This document shows positions 55,024 through 64,000 of a DNA stretch of 64,000 nt, piece by piece. Below the pieces are notes generated by a model. The model was not told the DNA's origin and did no database searches. It saw only the letters and a program-made list of their open reading frames with translations. The stretch is from Neobacillus fumarioli NBRC 102428 (GTDB taxonomy: Bacteria > Bacillota > Bacilli > Bacillales > Cytobacillaceae): the NCBI RefSeq assembly GCF_001591485.1, contig NZ_BCUZ01000002.1:1-64000 (forward strand). Direction: 5' to 3'. The first letter of the stretch is position 1; every line of letters begins with the position of its first letter. Both the position numbers and the translations under genes were made by a program.

Positions 55024-55254
55024 TTAGTCCTCATCCTTAACATCGATGTCTTCGGGGATGGGTTCGTTTAGGGTGTCTTGGATGAGTTGTTTGTATTTTT
55101 CGAGTTGGCGGAGGTGGGTGTTGAATTGTTCTTTGTTGATTAGGTATTCGGTGCCGTTGAATAGGGCGCGGATTTTTCGCTGTTGTATGAGTTTTTCTAT
55201 GGTTGCTGCTGGTAGGGATAAATATTCTGCTGTTTCTTTTATTGAAAGGTACAC
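55024..55254 (-). CDS. Excisionase-type helix-turn-helix protein
   Basis: A 76-residue protein with an HTH_17/excisionase-like DNA-binding start: YLSIKETAEYLSLPAATIEKLI, then QRKIRALFNGTEYLINKEQF, followed by a helical tail. Such proteins bind DNA as small regulators or recombination factors. It starts with GTG after GAGGAAAG. Codon choice is extreme: from codon 4 to about codon 68 nearly every third base is A or C (exceptions TAT and CAG). That is the mirror image of the DUF488 gene on the other side of the repeat. Confidence 0.78.
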   Translation of the reverse strand: MYLSIKETAEYLSLPAATIEKLIQQRKIRALFNGTEYLINKEQFNTHLRQLEKYKQLIQDTLNEPIPEDIDVKDED

Positions 55255-55358
55255 GATTCTTTCCTCGCTTTCGAAAAATTGAGCTATTTTGTCATTTGTC
55301 TAGTTTTTCTTTTATTTCTCAACTTGTGACAAATAATGAGGAATTGTTACTTTTACCT

Positions 55359-56294
55359 TCATCGCCCAATCCGTGGCCGGCGGTCAAGGAAATTTTGTGA
55401 TGCAAAGCCTCTGACCTGTTCTTCCGAATAATGTTTTAAAAGTTCATTAATAAGGTTTTGACTTTTCGAGGCATCTTCTAGATTGACAATAAAGCTGGTT
55501 ATGCCATCGAAGTCCGACCCAAAACCAATTTGTTTCACACCGCCCATTGAACAAAAATGGTCGATATGCTTTATAAGGTCGCTGATCGTGGCTTTTCCAG
55601 TCGTTTTAACAAAAGGAGGATTGTAAACAACATGAATCAGACCTCCTTTTTGAAACATAGCTGTTGCCTGTTCATCCGTTAAATTTCGCGGATGGTTACA
55701 TAGTTTCTTAGCATTGGAGTGGCTCGCAATTGGATAGTCTGCGAGCTCCATGACATCCCAAAAGGCTTTTTCACTTAAGTGTGAAACATCGGTCAAAACC
55801 TGATGTTTGTTATTTAATTGAACAATTCTTTTGCCAAACAGTGTCAGTCCCGCTCCCCGCGGCTCGCCGGCACCATCGGCCGCCAAATTGGCATTATTCC
55901 ATGTTAACCCTACTGAGCGGACACCAAGCCTGTAGAGGGTCTCAAGTTTCGTAATATCATTTCCGATCGCATCTACACCTTCCAGCGTCAGCATTGCTCC
56001 TATCTGCCCAATATTGAGTCTGTCAAAATCAGACCATTCCTTAATATGCACTATATCCGGATTTTTCCCCAGCACTTCTTGATAGAAATAATGAATTTGC
56101 TCAAGTGCCACTTGAAATTTCTGGTCAGATGGAAGGTCGGGTTCGATAAAAATAGCAAAGCATTGAACTTTTACCTGCCCTTGCTGCAGCCGGGCTTTAT
56201 TTACCTGGAGTTCCGGAGCGTCGGCAAACCGAAGCTCTCCCTTGGATTCCCACAGCTTCATCAGCACATCGCAATGCAGATCGATGATATTCAT
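55359..56294 (-). CDS. Membrane dipeptidase family protein (peptidase M19)
   Basis: A 311-residue zinc dipeptidase. IDLHCDVLMKLW holds the first His-x-Asp pair, LTLEGVDAI the Glu, DVSHLSEKAFWDV and PIASHSNAKKLCNHPRN further metal ligands, and GFGSDFDGI the last Asp. It belongs to the renal-dipeptidase group found in many Bacillus. It hydrolyses dipeptides, with activity on D-residues in some members. The C-terminal tail (LDRRPRIGR) is basic. Single gene on the minus strand. Confidence 0.9.
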   Translation of the reverse strand: MNIIDLHCDVLMKLWESKGELRFADAPELQVNKARLQQGQVKVQCFAIFIEPDLPSDQKFQVALEQIHYFYQEVLGKNPDIVHIKEWSDFDRLNIGQIGAMLTLEGVDAIGNDITKLETLYRLGVRSVGLTWNNANLAADGAGEPRGAGLTLFGKRIVQLNNKHQVLTDVSHLSEKAFWDVMELADYPIASHSNAKKLCNHPRNLTDEQATAMFQKGGLIHVVYNPPFVKTTGKATISDLIKHIDHFCSMGGVKQIGFGSDFDGITSFIVNLEDASKSQNLINELLKHYSEEQVRGFASQNFLDRRPRIGR

Positions 56295-56538
56295 TTTGGA
56301 CTTCCCCTTTTTTGCTTAGTTAGTATTAAGTTTGTACCCGTAATCAATGTATCTTCATAGATTTTATCCGGTGCTTTTTTCTACTTTTCGATCCATGAAC
56401 GTTCTTTTATAAGCTATGACCTCTTTTTTTCCGCTTCTCGATCCATGAAACACCTTTTCATGGGATAGTTCCATAAGTATTTTCTCTTTTTGGGAGATGA
56501 ACCGCTGTCACACATTTTTACTGGCCTGCTAACACTAT

Positions 56539-57852
56539 TTATGCAGTTGGATAAACCGAACTCTTATTCTCGCGGAAAATTACATGTTCAAGTAGTAAGC
56601 ATAAAATCAAGCCATCCAACAATCCGTTGGCGACAATGTTACGTAACCACGGCGCTACACTTTCAAATGCTGCCGGGGGCATGAACATCATGCCAATCCC
56701 CACCATTAACGAAAGGCCAATCACTAATAGATTTCGTCCCGATGGTTCCTGCCCCATTAAATCACGGATTCCAAAACCCATCATTTGGGAAAATGGAATA
56801 AACAATGAGGCATAGGCGACTTCCAATGGGAGTTTTGAAAAAAACTCTCCCGCATAAGGGAAAAAACCAGCAGCCAAAATCAGAATAGCTCCAATCATCA
56901 ACGGGCGCTTCGTCTTGATCCCTGTTGTTGAAATAAACCCTGCAGAAACAGATAACGGAACTACCCCGACAACCGAAAAAATGCCTGATACAATTAAGCC
57001 GGCGCCATTTCCAAAAATGCCTTTTTGATATTGCTTTGACTGAATTTCTTTTTCAAGTGCAATCCCGACAACTAAAATACTGGCAATCACATTGGAAATG
57101 AGTACAATCGAAGTAATCACAGATGTCAGCACAATTCCGATGTCAAAAGTCGGCGGTCCCCAGGCAAAAATTTTTGGGATGGCAAACCACCCTGCCGGGA
57201 CATACGTTTTTGCATGACCAAGACCGAACCAATAAAACAATCCCCAGCCAACAGCAATCCCGAAAAGAGGTCCCATACTTTTTAAAACCCCCCGGGCTTT
57301 CAGTGAAAACATTAAAATGATGAGAATTTCCACCAAACAAATGCAGGCGATTTTTCCGCTTAAATGACCAGTCTCGGTAATCCCGAGCATGCTTTTAAAA
57401 AAAGAACCGCTCATTTGGCTGACGAGCAAAATTAAATATACACCGGTGACAATCGGGGTAAAAAGATTACGGACTTTTTCAATAATCGGCAAGAAGCTTA
57501 ATACGGCAAGAAAAACACCGGCTATGGTCAGCCCCATTTCTAATTGCTCTAACAATGGTCCACGATTTGCCGGAGCGCTCATTTCGCCCAGCAGGATAAA
57601 AATTGCCCACCACATTCCTGCTGCTCCTTCCACGACGGGGAGACGGTGTCCAAAGAATACTTGGATTAAAGTGGCGGCCCCGCTGACAAACAGCATGCGC
57701 TGCATGAAAGTAGAAATATCAGCCGCTGACATATGAAAGGCTGCCCCCACTACAACAGGCACCGCAATAATATTCGTTAACATAAAGATTGCCCATTGGA
57801 TCCCCTGAACTCCGACAAGGAAGCCGCTGTCTTTTTTTATTAAATCATTCAT
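56539..57852 (-). CDS. NCS2-family nucleobase permease
   Basis: A 437-residue transporter with about 12-14 hydrophobic segments of the nucleobase/cation symporter 2 family. GVQGIQWAIFMLTNIIAVPVVVG begins the first helix pair; the signature region before the last helices is VVGVVPLSVSAGFISTTGIKTK with a later FIPFSQMMGFGIRDL block. It probably imports a purine or pyrimidine. The ATG at 57852 follows GAGGAG; a start at 57867 would overlap that site. No purine riboswitch is visible upstream. Confidence 0.82.
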   Translation of the reverse strand: MNDLIKKDSGFLVGVQGIQWAIFMLTNIIAVPVVVGAAFHMSAADISTFMQRMLFVSGAATLIQVFFGHRLPVVEGAAGMWWAIFILLGEMSAPANRGPLLEQLEMGLTIAGVFLAVLSFLPIIEKVRNLFTPIVTGVYLILLVSQMSGSFFKSMLGITETGHLSGKIACICLVEILIILMFSLKARGVLKSMGPLFGIAVGWGLFYWFGLGHAKTYVPAGWFAIPKIFAWGPPTFDIGIVLTSVITSIVLISNVIASILVVGIALEKEIQSKQYQKGIFGNGAGLIVSGIFSVVGVVPLSVSAGFISTTGIKTKRPLMIGAILILAAGFFPYAGEFFSKLPLEVAYASLFIPFSQMMGFGIRDLMGQEPSGRNLLVIGLSLMVGIGMMFMPPAAFESVAPWLRNIVANGLLDGLILCLLLEHVIFRENKSSVYPTA

Positions 57853-57989
57853 ATGCGGACTCCTCATTTATTTTTATAATAAATATCATATCACGGATTT
57901 AAATATTTCTTAAAACGAAAAAACTTTCCGTCTCAACAGCTGATATCAGCTTTTTTCGGGCTCTTTCTAACAGTTTAGGTTAAAGCCCT

Positions 57990-58018
57990 ACCATATTTGC
58001 GTACCGTTACATACTTTA
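57990..58018 (+). promoter_or_regulatory. Candidate sigma-K-type promoter of the YjcZ genes
   Basis: CATACTTTA (58010-58018) fits the sigma-K -10 pattern CATANNNTA. AC (57990-57991) lies 18 bases upstream, one or two more than usual. It is placed about 30 bases before the first tiny gene. Confidence 0.4.
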
Positions 58019-58048
58019 TAATACCTAAAAAAATAGGAGGTGCATGAA

Positions 58049-58156
58049 ATGGCTGATGGATACGCAGGAGGGTTCGCTCTCATTGTTGTATTGTTCATCC
58101 TCCTAATTATTGTAGGAGCTGGCTTTGTTGCCGGATTTGGCGGTTTTTATTATTAA
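58049..58156 (+). CDS. YjcZ-family tiny sporulation membrane protein
   Basis: A 35-residue protein starting [19 protein letters not shown], with one hydrophobic helix ([17 protein letters not shown]) between glycine-rich ends and a FYY tail. This is the tiny transmembrane family made late in Bacillus sporulation. AGGAGGTG precedes the ATG. A second member follows 30 bases later. Confidence 0.88.
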   Translation: MADGYAGGFALIVVLFILLIIVGAGFVAGFGGFYY

Positions 58157-58186
58157 TACATTTAAAAATTGAAAGGAGCAATTACT

Positions 58187-58327
58187 ATGTGGGGTTATGG
58201 TGGATTTGGCTATGGCGGTTGCGGATTTGGTTACGGTGGAGGTTTTGGATTCGGTTATGGCGGTTTTGCCTTAATCGTTGTATTGTTTATCCTGTTAATT
58301 ATTGTTGGAGCAGCTTGCTGGTATTAA
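58187..58327 (+). CDS. YjcZ-family tiny sporulation protein, longer Gly/Tyr-rich form
   Basis: A 46-residue protein with an N-terminal Gly/Tyr/Phe-rich stretch (repeats of GYGG and FGYG) and then the same helix as its neighbour ([17 protein letters not shown]), ending CWY. AAAGGAG lies before the ATG. The pair probably arose by duplication and is expressed together in the spore or mother cell. Confidence 0.88.
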   Translation: MWGYGGFGYGGCGFGYGGGFGFGYGGFALIVVLFILLIIVGAACWY

Positions 58328-58345
58328 TCCGTTAGGAAACTTTCA

Positions 58346-58388
58346 AAACAGGGGACTTCCATTTTGCGGGAAGCCCCCTGTTTTTTCT
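58346..58388. terminator. Bidirectional terminator between YjcZ and MATE genes
   Basis: AACAGGGG-ACTTCC and GGGAAG-CCCCCTGTT pair around ATTTTGC, with T-runs on both strands. Confidence 0.9.
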
Positions 58389-58392
58389 TATC

Positions 58393-59754
58393 TCAAATAC
58401 TAGTAGTCTTTTCAACAGTCATTTTACTCTCCCACGGTTTAGCCAGCCAGCGTTTTAGGGCAAAGATCCCCCGCAGCCATTCGTCTGTCCCTTGGGCCAT
58501 CCAGACTCCTAACAGCCCTAAGTTCAAGTAAACACCTAGAAAGTAACTTAGTGTTACAGCGACACCCCACATTGAAATAATGCCAATTATGACTGGAAAC
58601 CGGACATCACCGGCTGATTTAAGCGAGCTCATCAATACGATATTCATTGCTCTTCCCGGCTCCACAAAAACAATTGCCCACAGAACAGGCAAACCAACTG
58701 CAATGATCTCAGGGTTCTTTGTAAATGTTTCTAGGAGTGGAGAGCCGACTAGAGCTATGACTAACGAAGTGAGCGTTGATGCAGCCATCGCAATTTTTAA
58801 AGTACGAAGGCCTCGTCTTAATGCCTGATCAAATTTTCTGCCGCCAATATAGCGGGCGACAAGCAACTGTGTCCCCTGCGCAATTGCCAGTGTAAACAAA
58901 TAACAAACCATATTCATATTTAAAATATAAACACGGGTAGCAAGGGATGCGGCTCCGATGGAAACAACAATACTTGTAATCACTAATTGTGACAGTTGAT
59001 ACGACAAATTTTCACCCGCAGACGGAATCCCAATCGAAAGCAGCCCTTTGATATCGTCTTTCTTAGTAGTCAAAATATCATTGAACCCCAATTTTAATGA
59101 CAGACGATTATAAACGAAGTACAATAAGGCCATAACGGCAAAAGCACGTGCGGCCAATATCGCCCATGAAACACCGGTAACCCCGGTTACCGGCAGTCCG
59201 AAAATATCCGTTGTAGCGATGATATTGCCTCCAACACTAATCAAGTCCATCATTACAGTAACAGCCATTGCTTCCTTTACATATCCGTGACTCCTCAGGA
59301 CAGCACTTAAGGCTTGTGAAAGAGATTCAAAGAATAGAGAAATGCCGCAAATCCTTGTAAAAATAAGCCCGTATTCCAAGACCTTGCCATGAATATCAAA
59401 TAGTCGCAGCAAATGTTCGCCAAAACAAAACACAACAATCCCGACAGCAATTCCAAACCAAAAATTCAAACCACATACAGAATGTGACAACTGTCTGGCT
59501 TTTTGGAAACGGCCCGCTCCCAAGTTTTGACTGATTAAAACTGTAGCACCGATGGAAGTCACATTAAAGACAAGAATGAAAATGTTTAAGAGCTGATTTG
59601 CCACGCCGACACCTGCCGCAGCATCATCTGCGTAATGGCTTAACATCAACGTCGCGATGATGCCCATGCCCATATGCAACGTAAGCTCAATAAACAGCGG
59701 CCAGGAAATGTTGAAAAGCGTTTGTTCGCGATACGTGTTTGTATTTACTTCCAA
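58393..59754 (-). CDS. MATE-family multidrug efflux transporter
   Basis: A 453-residue transporter with twelve helices in two related halves: SWPLFIELTLHMGMGIIATLMLSHY and GVANQLLNIFILVFN at the start, and IGIPSAGENLSYQLSQL opening the second half. It likely exports cationic drugs using a Na+ or H+ gradient. I use TTG at 59754, which has AAAGGAG nine bases upstream; the frame stays open to about 60000 but that part overlaps the divergent regulator gene. Its start faces the AraC gene, which may control it. Confidence 0.88.
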   Translation of the reverse strand: MEVNTNTYREQTLFNISWPLFIELTLHMGMGIIATLMLSHYADDAAAGVGVANQLLNIFILVFNVTSIGATVLISQNLGAGRFQKARQLSHSVCGLNFWFGIAVGIVVFCFGEHLLRLFDIHGKVLEYGLIFTRICGISLFFESLSQALSAVLRSHGYVKEAMAVTVMMDLISVGGNIIATTDIFGLPVTGVTGVSWAILAARAFAVMALLYFVYNRLSLKLGFNDILTTKKDDIKGLLSIGIPSAGENLSYQLSQLVITSIVVSIGAASLATRVYILNMNMVCYLFTLAIAQGTQLLVARYIGGRKFDQALRRGLRTLKIAMAASTLTSLVIALVGSPLLETFTKNPEIIAVGLPVLWAIVFVEPGRAMNIVLMSSLKSAGDVRFPVIIGIISMWGVAVTLSYFLGVYLNLGLLGVWMAQGTDEWLRGIFALKRWLAKPWESKMTVEKTTSI

Positions 59755-59940
59755 CGCTCTTGCTCCTTTCGCCTTTAAAATAAGTAAAACCAAAATCCCA
59801 TTTTGTACCGAATTTTCCCTCTGTAAAATCCACTTCACCATAATGACTAAGGCCATCTTATCTCTTATTCTTACAAATAAACATAGATGATATAATGAAA
59901 ACATGAACGATTTTGCTAGGTTTTCAGAAAGAGGGACCGT

Positions 59941-60723
59941 ATGAACACAAACATACTTTTTTGCGGTTATTCTTATCACACAAATGGTTATCATTCCCAA
60001 TATATATCCGGCTACCCCATATATCTTTTTCGTCTTCAGACAGAAGGTGTCTGTGAAGTAGTCGTTAAGGGAAGAAAAATGGCGATTGAAAAAGGCGATC
60101 TTTTGCTAATCAAGCCTGGAGATCATTACGAACTACATGTCCAGGCAGGGCAAAACAGCGGGGACTATCATGTGGGCTGTGAAGGAACTTGGATTGATGA
60201 ATGGTGGAACCGTTCTGAAAAGCCAGCTGTTTCCCGGATCGATCCAGATGAAAAACTGTTATCATTATGGCATCAAATTATCATTGAAAAGCGCCGGCCG
60301 CAAGCCAGCCAAAATGATGAGCTTAATGATTATTTATTGCGGGCTCTCTGTTTGTCGCTGGAACGTGCGATAGGCGAAACAGATAGCTCCATCAGTCACC
60401 CCTATCCGGTCACACGAATGATGCGATACATTGAAGAACACGCTACGCTTCCCTTTAAAGTGGAGGAAGTGGCACAACATGCCGGTCTCAGCGTCTCCCG
60501 ATCTATTCATCTGTTTAAAAGCTCCGTTGGAAAAACAATGATGGAATACGCACAGGAAATCCGCTTGTCCGCAGCCATTGAGCGAATGAAATATACGGCA
60601 CTAACCCTCGAACAAATTGCAATCGACTGTGGTTTTGGCAGCTATCCTTATTTTCACCGGGTATTTAAAAAGAAATTTGGCATTGCACCGGGTATGTACA
60701 GGCGGAATGAAAAAATTTTTTAG
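59941..60723 (+). CDS. AraC-family transcriptional regulator
   Basis: A 260-residue protein. The N-terminal half is a cupin-like ligand domain (VVVKGRKMAIEKGDLLLIKPGDHYEL). The C-terminal half has two helix-turn-helix motifs: VEEVAQHAGLSVSRSIHLFKS and LEQIAIDCGFGSYPYFHRVFKK, ending FGIAPGMYRR. It probably answers a sugar or drug signal. GAAAGAGGG precedes the ATG. It diverges from the MATE exporter gene, the natural candidate target. A terminator follows. Confidence 0.88.
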   Translation: MNTNILFCGYSYHTNGYHSQYISGYPIYLFRLQTEGVCEVVVKGRKMAIEKGDLLLIKPGDHYELHVQAGQNSGDYHVGCEGTWIDEWWNRSEKPAVSRIDPDEKLLSLWHQIIIEKRRPQASQNDELNDYLLRALCLSLERAIGETDSSISHPYPVTRMMRYIEEHATLPFKVEEVAQHAGLSVSRSIHLFKSSVGKTMMEYAQEIRLSAAIERMKYTALTLEQIAIDCGFGSYPYFHRVFKKKFGIAPGMYRRNEKIF

Positions 60724-60764
60724 AAGGCTAAAAAGCTATTTTAGCGTAAAATGTATCGATATTA

Positions 60765-60808
60765 AAACCCAAGAATGTGATTTAATGACACTCTTGGGTT
60801 TGCTTTTT
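60765..60808 (+). terminator. Terminator of the AraC-type regulator gene
   Basis: AAACCCAAGA and TCTTGGGTTT form a 10-bp stem, extended by TGT/ACA inside, and are followed by GCTTTTTCT. Confidence 0.8.
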
Positions 60809-60879
60809 CTAAATTTCAGTTCGAAATACCACTTTTTTAGAAAGCACTTTATTTAATCAGGAAAATTATTGTCATATCT

Positions 60880-62661
<1,782 letters not shown>

Positions 62662-62691
62662 GATTGGCATGACTCCTTTGTCATTATTTAA

Positions 62692-62703
62692 GCAAACGTT
62701 TGC
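62692..62703. promoter_or_regulatory. Palindromic LacI-type operator in front of the amylase gene
   Basis: GCAAACGTTTGC is a perfect 12-bp palindrome typical of LacI/GalR-family operators with a central CG. It lies about 31 bases before the amylase ATG. Confidence 0.75.
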
Positions 62704-62833
62704 ATTCATATTTATCGTATTATGTTAATCTCTTAAAGTCAATCTATTGAAAGAAATTTTAAAATACTCTTTGTAAATGTTATAATAAAACATATTTTTT
62801 ATCTGACTTAAATCAAAAACTTGGAAATATAAT

Positions 62834-62845
62834 GCAATCGTTTGC
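62834..62845. promoter_or_regulatory. Second LacI-type operator in front of the regulator gene
   Basis: GCAATCGTTTGC differs from the first operator at one base and lies 24 bases before the regulator ATG. The two centres are 142 bases apart. Autoregulation and loop formation are possible. Confidence 0.7.
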
Positions 62846-62869
62846 AAATTCCATGAAAGGATGTATCAT

Positions 62870-63892
62870 ATGGCAGTTACAATTAAAGATATTGCCAAGC
62901 TGGCGAATGTCGCACCATCCACTGTATCTCGTGTTCTGGCCAATAATTCCGTAATTAGTGAAAAAACAAAAAAACGTGTCCAAAAAGCAATTGAAGAATT
63001 AGGATATCATCCCAATCTAAATGCAAGAAGTTTAATCAATCAGACGACAAATGCCATTGGAATAGTCATGCCTGACTCCGCAAGCAAGACATTCCAGAAT
63101 CCTTTTTTTCCAGAAGTGATCCGGGGCATTAGTTCGTTTATCCATACAAAGGAATATTCTTTGTACATGCTGACAGGAGAAACTCAAGAAGAAATTTATA
63201 ATGGTGTTGTTAAAATGGTTCAAGGAAGACGAGTAGATGGCATAGTCCTGCTATACTCCCGGATCGACGACAAAATCATGCACTATTTAATTGAGCAGGA
63301 TTTCCCTTTCGTGTTAATTGGAAAACCACAAAACTTTGCCCAAGAAATTACTTATATCGATAATGACAATTATTCAGCGGGAAAAGATGCAGCAGATTAT
63401 CTGATCAATCTGGGACATAGACATATTGCTTTTATCGGAGGAAATCCTGATTTAATGGTGACAAAAGAACGATTATCCGGTTTTAAAGAAGCCCTTAAAA
63501 ATGCCGGGCTAGAGATCCCCGAAGAATATATCTGTCATATGGAATTTTTGCAGGAAGGGGGAAAGGAAGCAGTAGAACAACTCATTTTACTGAAGCAGCC
63601 GCCTACGGCAATTGTTGTAACAGATGACCTAATGGCCCTTGGGGTGTTAAGTACGTTGTCGGAAAAAGGATACAACGTACCAGATGATTTATCTGTTATT
63701 AGCTTTAACAATGTTATTTTTTCAGAAATCTCCAATCCTCCGTTAACATCAGTAGATGTACGGATCTTTCAATTGGGATATGAATCTGCCCAAAGTTTGG
63801 TGGAAAAAATTAAATCCCCTAATCTTTTACCTAAAAATATCATCGTTCCATACAAAATCGTTGAGCGGCAATCATGCAAAACACCTAAATAG
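62870..63892 (+). CDS. LacI-family transcriptional regulator (MalR-like)
   Basis: A 340-residue regulator with an N-terminal LacI helix-turn-helix (VTIKDIAKLANVAPSTVSRVLANN, hinge LNARSL) and a periplasmic-binding-like sugar domain (IGIVMPDSA, HIAFIGGNPDLMVTKERLSGF, IVVTDDLMALGVL). Placed between an amylase gene and an alpha-glucosidase gene, it most likely controls maltodextrin use. The ATG at 62870 follows AAAGGATG; an earlier in-frame ATG at 62861 overlaps that site. Two matching palindromic operators lie in the divergent promoter region. Confidence 0.9.
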   Translation: MAVTIKDIAKLANVAPSTVSRVLANNSVISEKTKKRVQKAIEELGYHPNLNARSLINQTTNAIGIVMPDSASKTFQNPFFPEVIRGISSFIHTKEYSLYMLTGETQEEIYNGVVKMVQGRRVDGIVLLYSRIDDKIMHYLIEQDFPFVLIGKPQNFAQEITYIDNDNYSAGKDAADYLINLGHRHIAFIGGNPDLMVTKERLSGFKEALKNAGLEIPEEYICHMEFLQEGGKEAVEQLILLKQPPTAIVVTDDLMALGVLSTLSEKGYNVPDDLSVISFNNVIFSEISNPPLTSVDVRIFQLGYESAQSLVEKIKSPNLLPKNIIVPYKIVERQSCKTPK

Positions 63893-63896
63893 AGCA

Positions 63897-63920
63897 AAAG
63901 GGGCAGTGCCCCTACTTCTA
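63897..63920. terminator. Weak terminator-like hairpin after the LacI-type gene
   Basis: GGGGCA and TGCCCC pair closely, followed by TACTTCTATTT. The T-run is interrupted, so this is tentative. Confidence 0.45.
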
Positions 63921-64000
63921 TTTCAGTAAATATACTCTTGTTTCATAAGGTTTTAGCGTGAAGCTCTTTCGTAATTTCTGATCGGTTAGATCATAATTGT
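63918..64000 (-). CDS. C-terminal end of a probable alpha-glucosidase (GH13)
   Basis: The minus strand reads open from the window edge to a TAG at 63918-63920, giving a tail that ends LKPYETRVYLLK. This resembles the end of oligo-1,6-glucosidase/alpha-glucosidase proteins (LKPYEARVY pattern). The match is short, but the position next to an amylase and a LacI-type regulator fits. The rest lies outside the window. Confidence 0.55.
   Translation of the reverse strand, partial: NYDLTDQKLRKSFTLKPYETRVYLLK

Noticed and set aside
55046-55282. A plus-strand open frame opposite the excisionase-like gene
   Set aside because: It lacks a ribosome site and arises from the skewed codon use of the real minus-strand gene, which has a recognisable helix-turn-helix.
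57936-57960. A terminator or riboswitch (AGCTGATATCAGCT plus T-run) upstream of the nucleobase permease
   Set aside because: The T-run is on the plus strand, where no gene precedes it, and no purine-riboswitch core was found.

Overview
The window looks like the chromosome of a Bacillaceae member (Bacillus or a close relative). The evidence is AAGGAGG-type ribosome binding sites, a base composition near 40 percent GC, a TnrA-type nitrogen regulator, a T-box leader before ilvB, tiny YjcZ-type spore proteins, bcrC, yfkAB and recQ with Bacillus-like features, and many Rho-independent terminators. One surprise for this group is a complete glutaminyl-tRNA synthetase.

Layout. 0-5 kb: a cut-off hypothetical gene, an SsuABC/NMT1-type ABC transporter, and the remains of a CitA/DcuS-type sensor kinase and its response regulator, both broken. 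5-10.6 kb: glnS, then a minus-strand cluster running histidine kinase, HD-GYP protein, an 18-residue Cys-Trp-Trp-Cys peptide, and an M50 protease with a PqqD-like domain. This cluster is my main candidate for an undescribed peptide-signalling or maturation system. 10.7-21.8 kb: amino acid permease, C39 peptidase, split ThrE exporter, cstA with its small partner, gntK, a gntP with an in-frame stop, and yfkAB. 21.9-37.4 kb: an ABC exporter whose ATPase is frameshifted, recQ, bcrC, a frameshifted methyltransferase, a lipoprotein phosphoesterase, a tandem-repeat block, a Uma2/GNAT/ABM group, a hydroxyacid dehydrogenase, a sodium symporter and a large dynamin-like GTPase. 37.9-42.2 kb: two tiny genes, tnrA, a decayed dehydrogenase remnant, amtB, then a DUF294 nucleotidyltransferase with a DEDDh exonuclease. 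Three exact GlnR/TnrA boxes sit here. 42.5-54 kb: branched-chain amino acid genes ilvE-ilvD, T-box, ilvB-ilvN-ilvC-leuA-leuB, a terminator-like hairpin plus 21-bp repeats, then leuC-leuD. 54-64 kb: DUF3892, DUF488 and excisionase-like genes around a repeat with a striking codon-skew flip, an M19 dipeptidase, an NCS2 permease, two YjcZ genes, a MATE exporter with a divergent AraC regulator, and a maltodextrin locus (amylase with an in-frame stop, LacI-type regulator, end of an alpha-glucosidase).

Six otherwise well-preserved genes carry a single inactivating lesion or a truncation: the sensor kinase, response regulator, gntP, ABC ATPase, methyltransferase and amylase. Two further short remnants are seen. 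This means either recent gene decay or uncorrected sequence errors. Lengths and motifs were read by eye. No database search was possible, so product names rest on recognised motifs and remembered family features.
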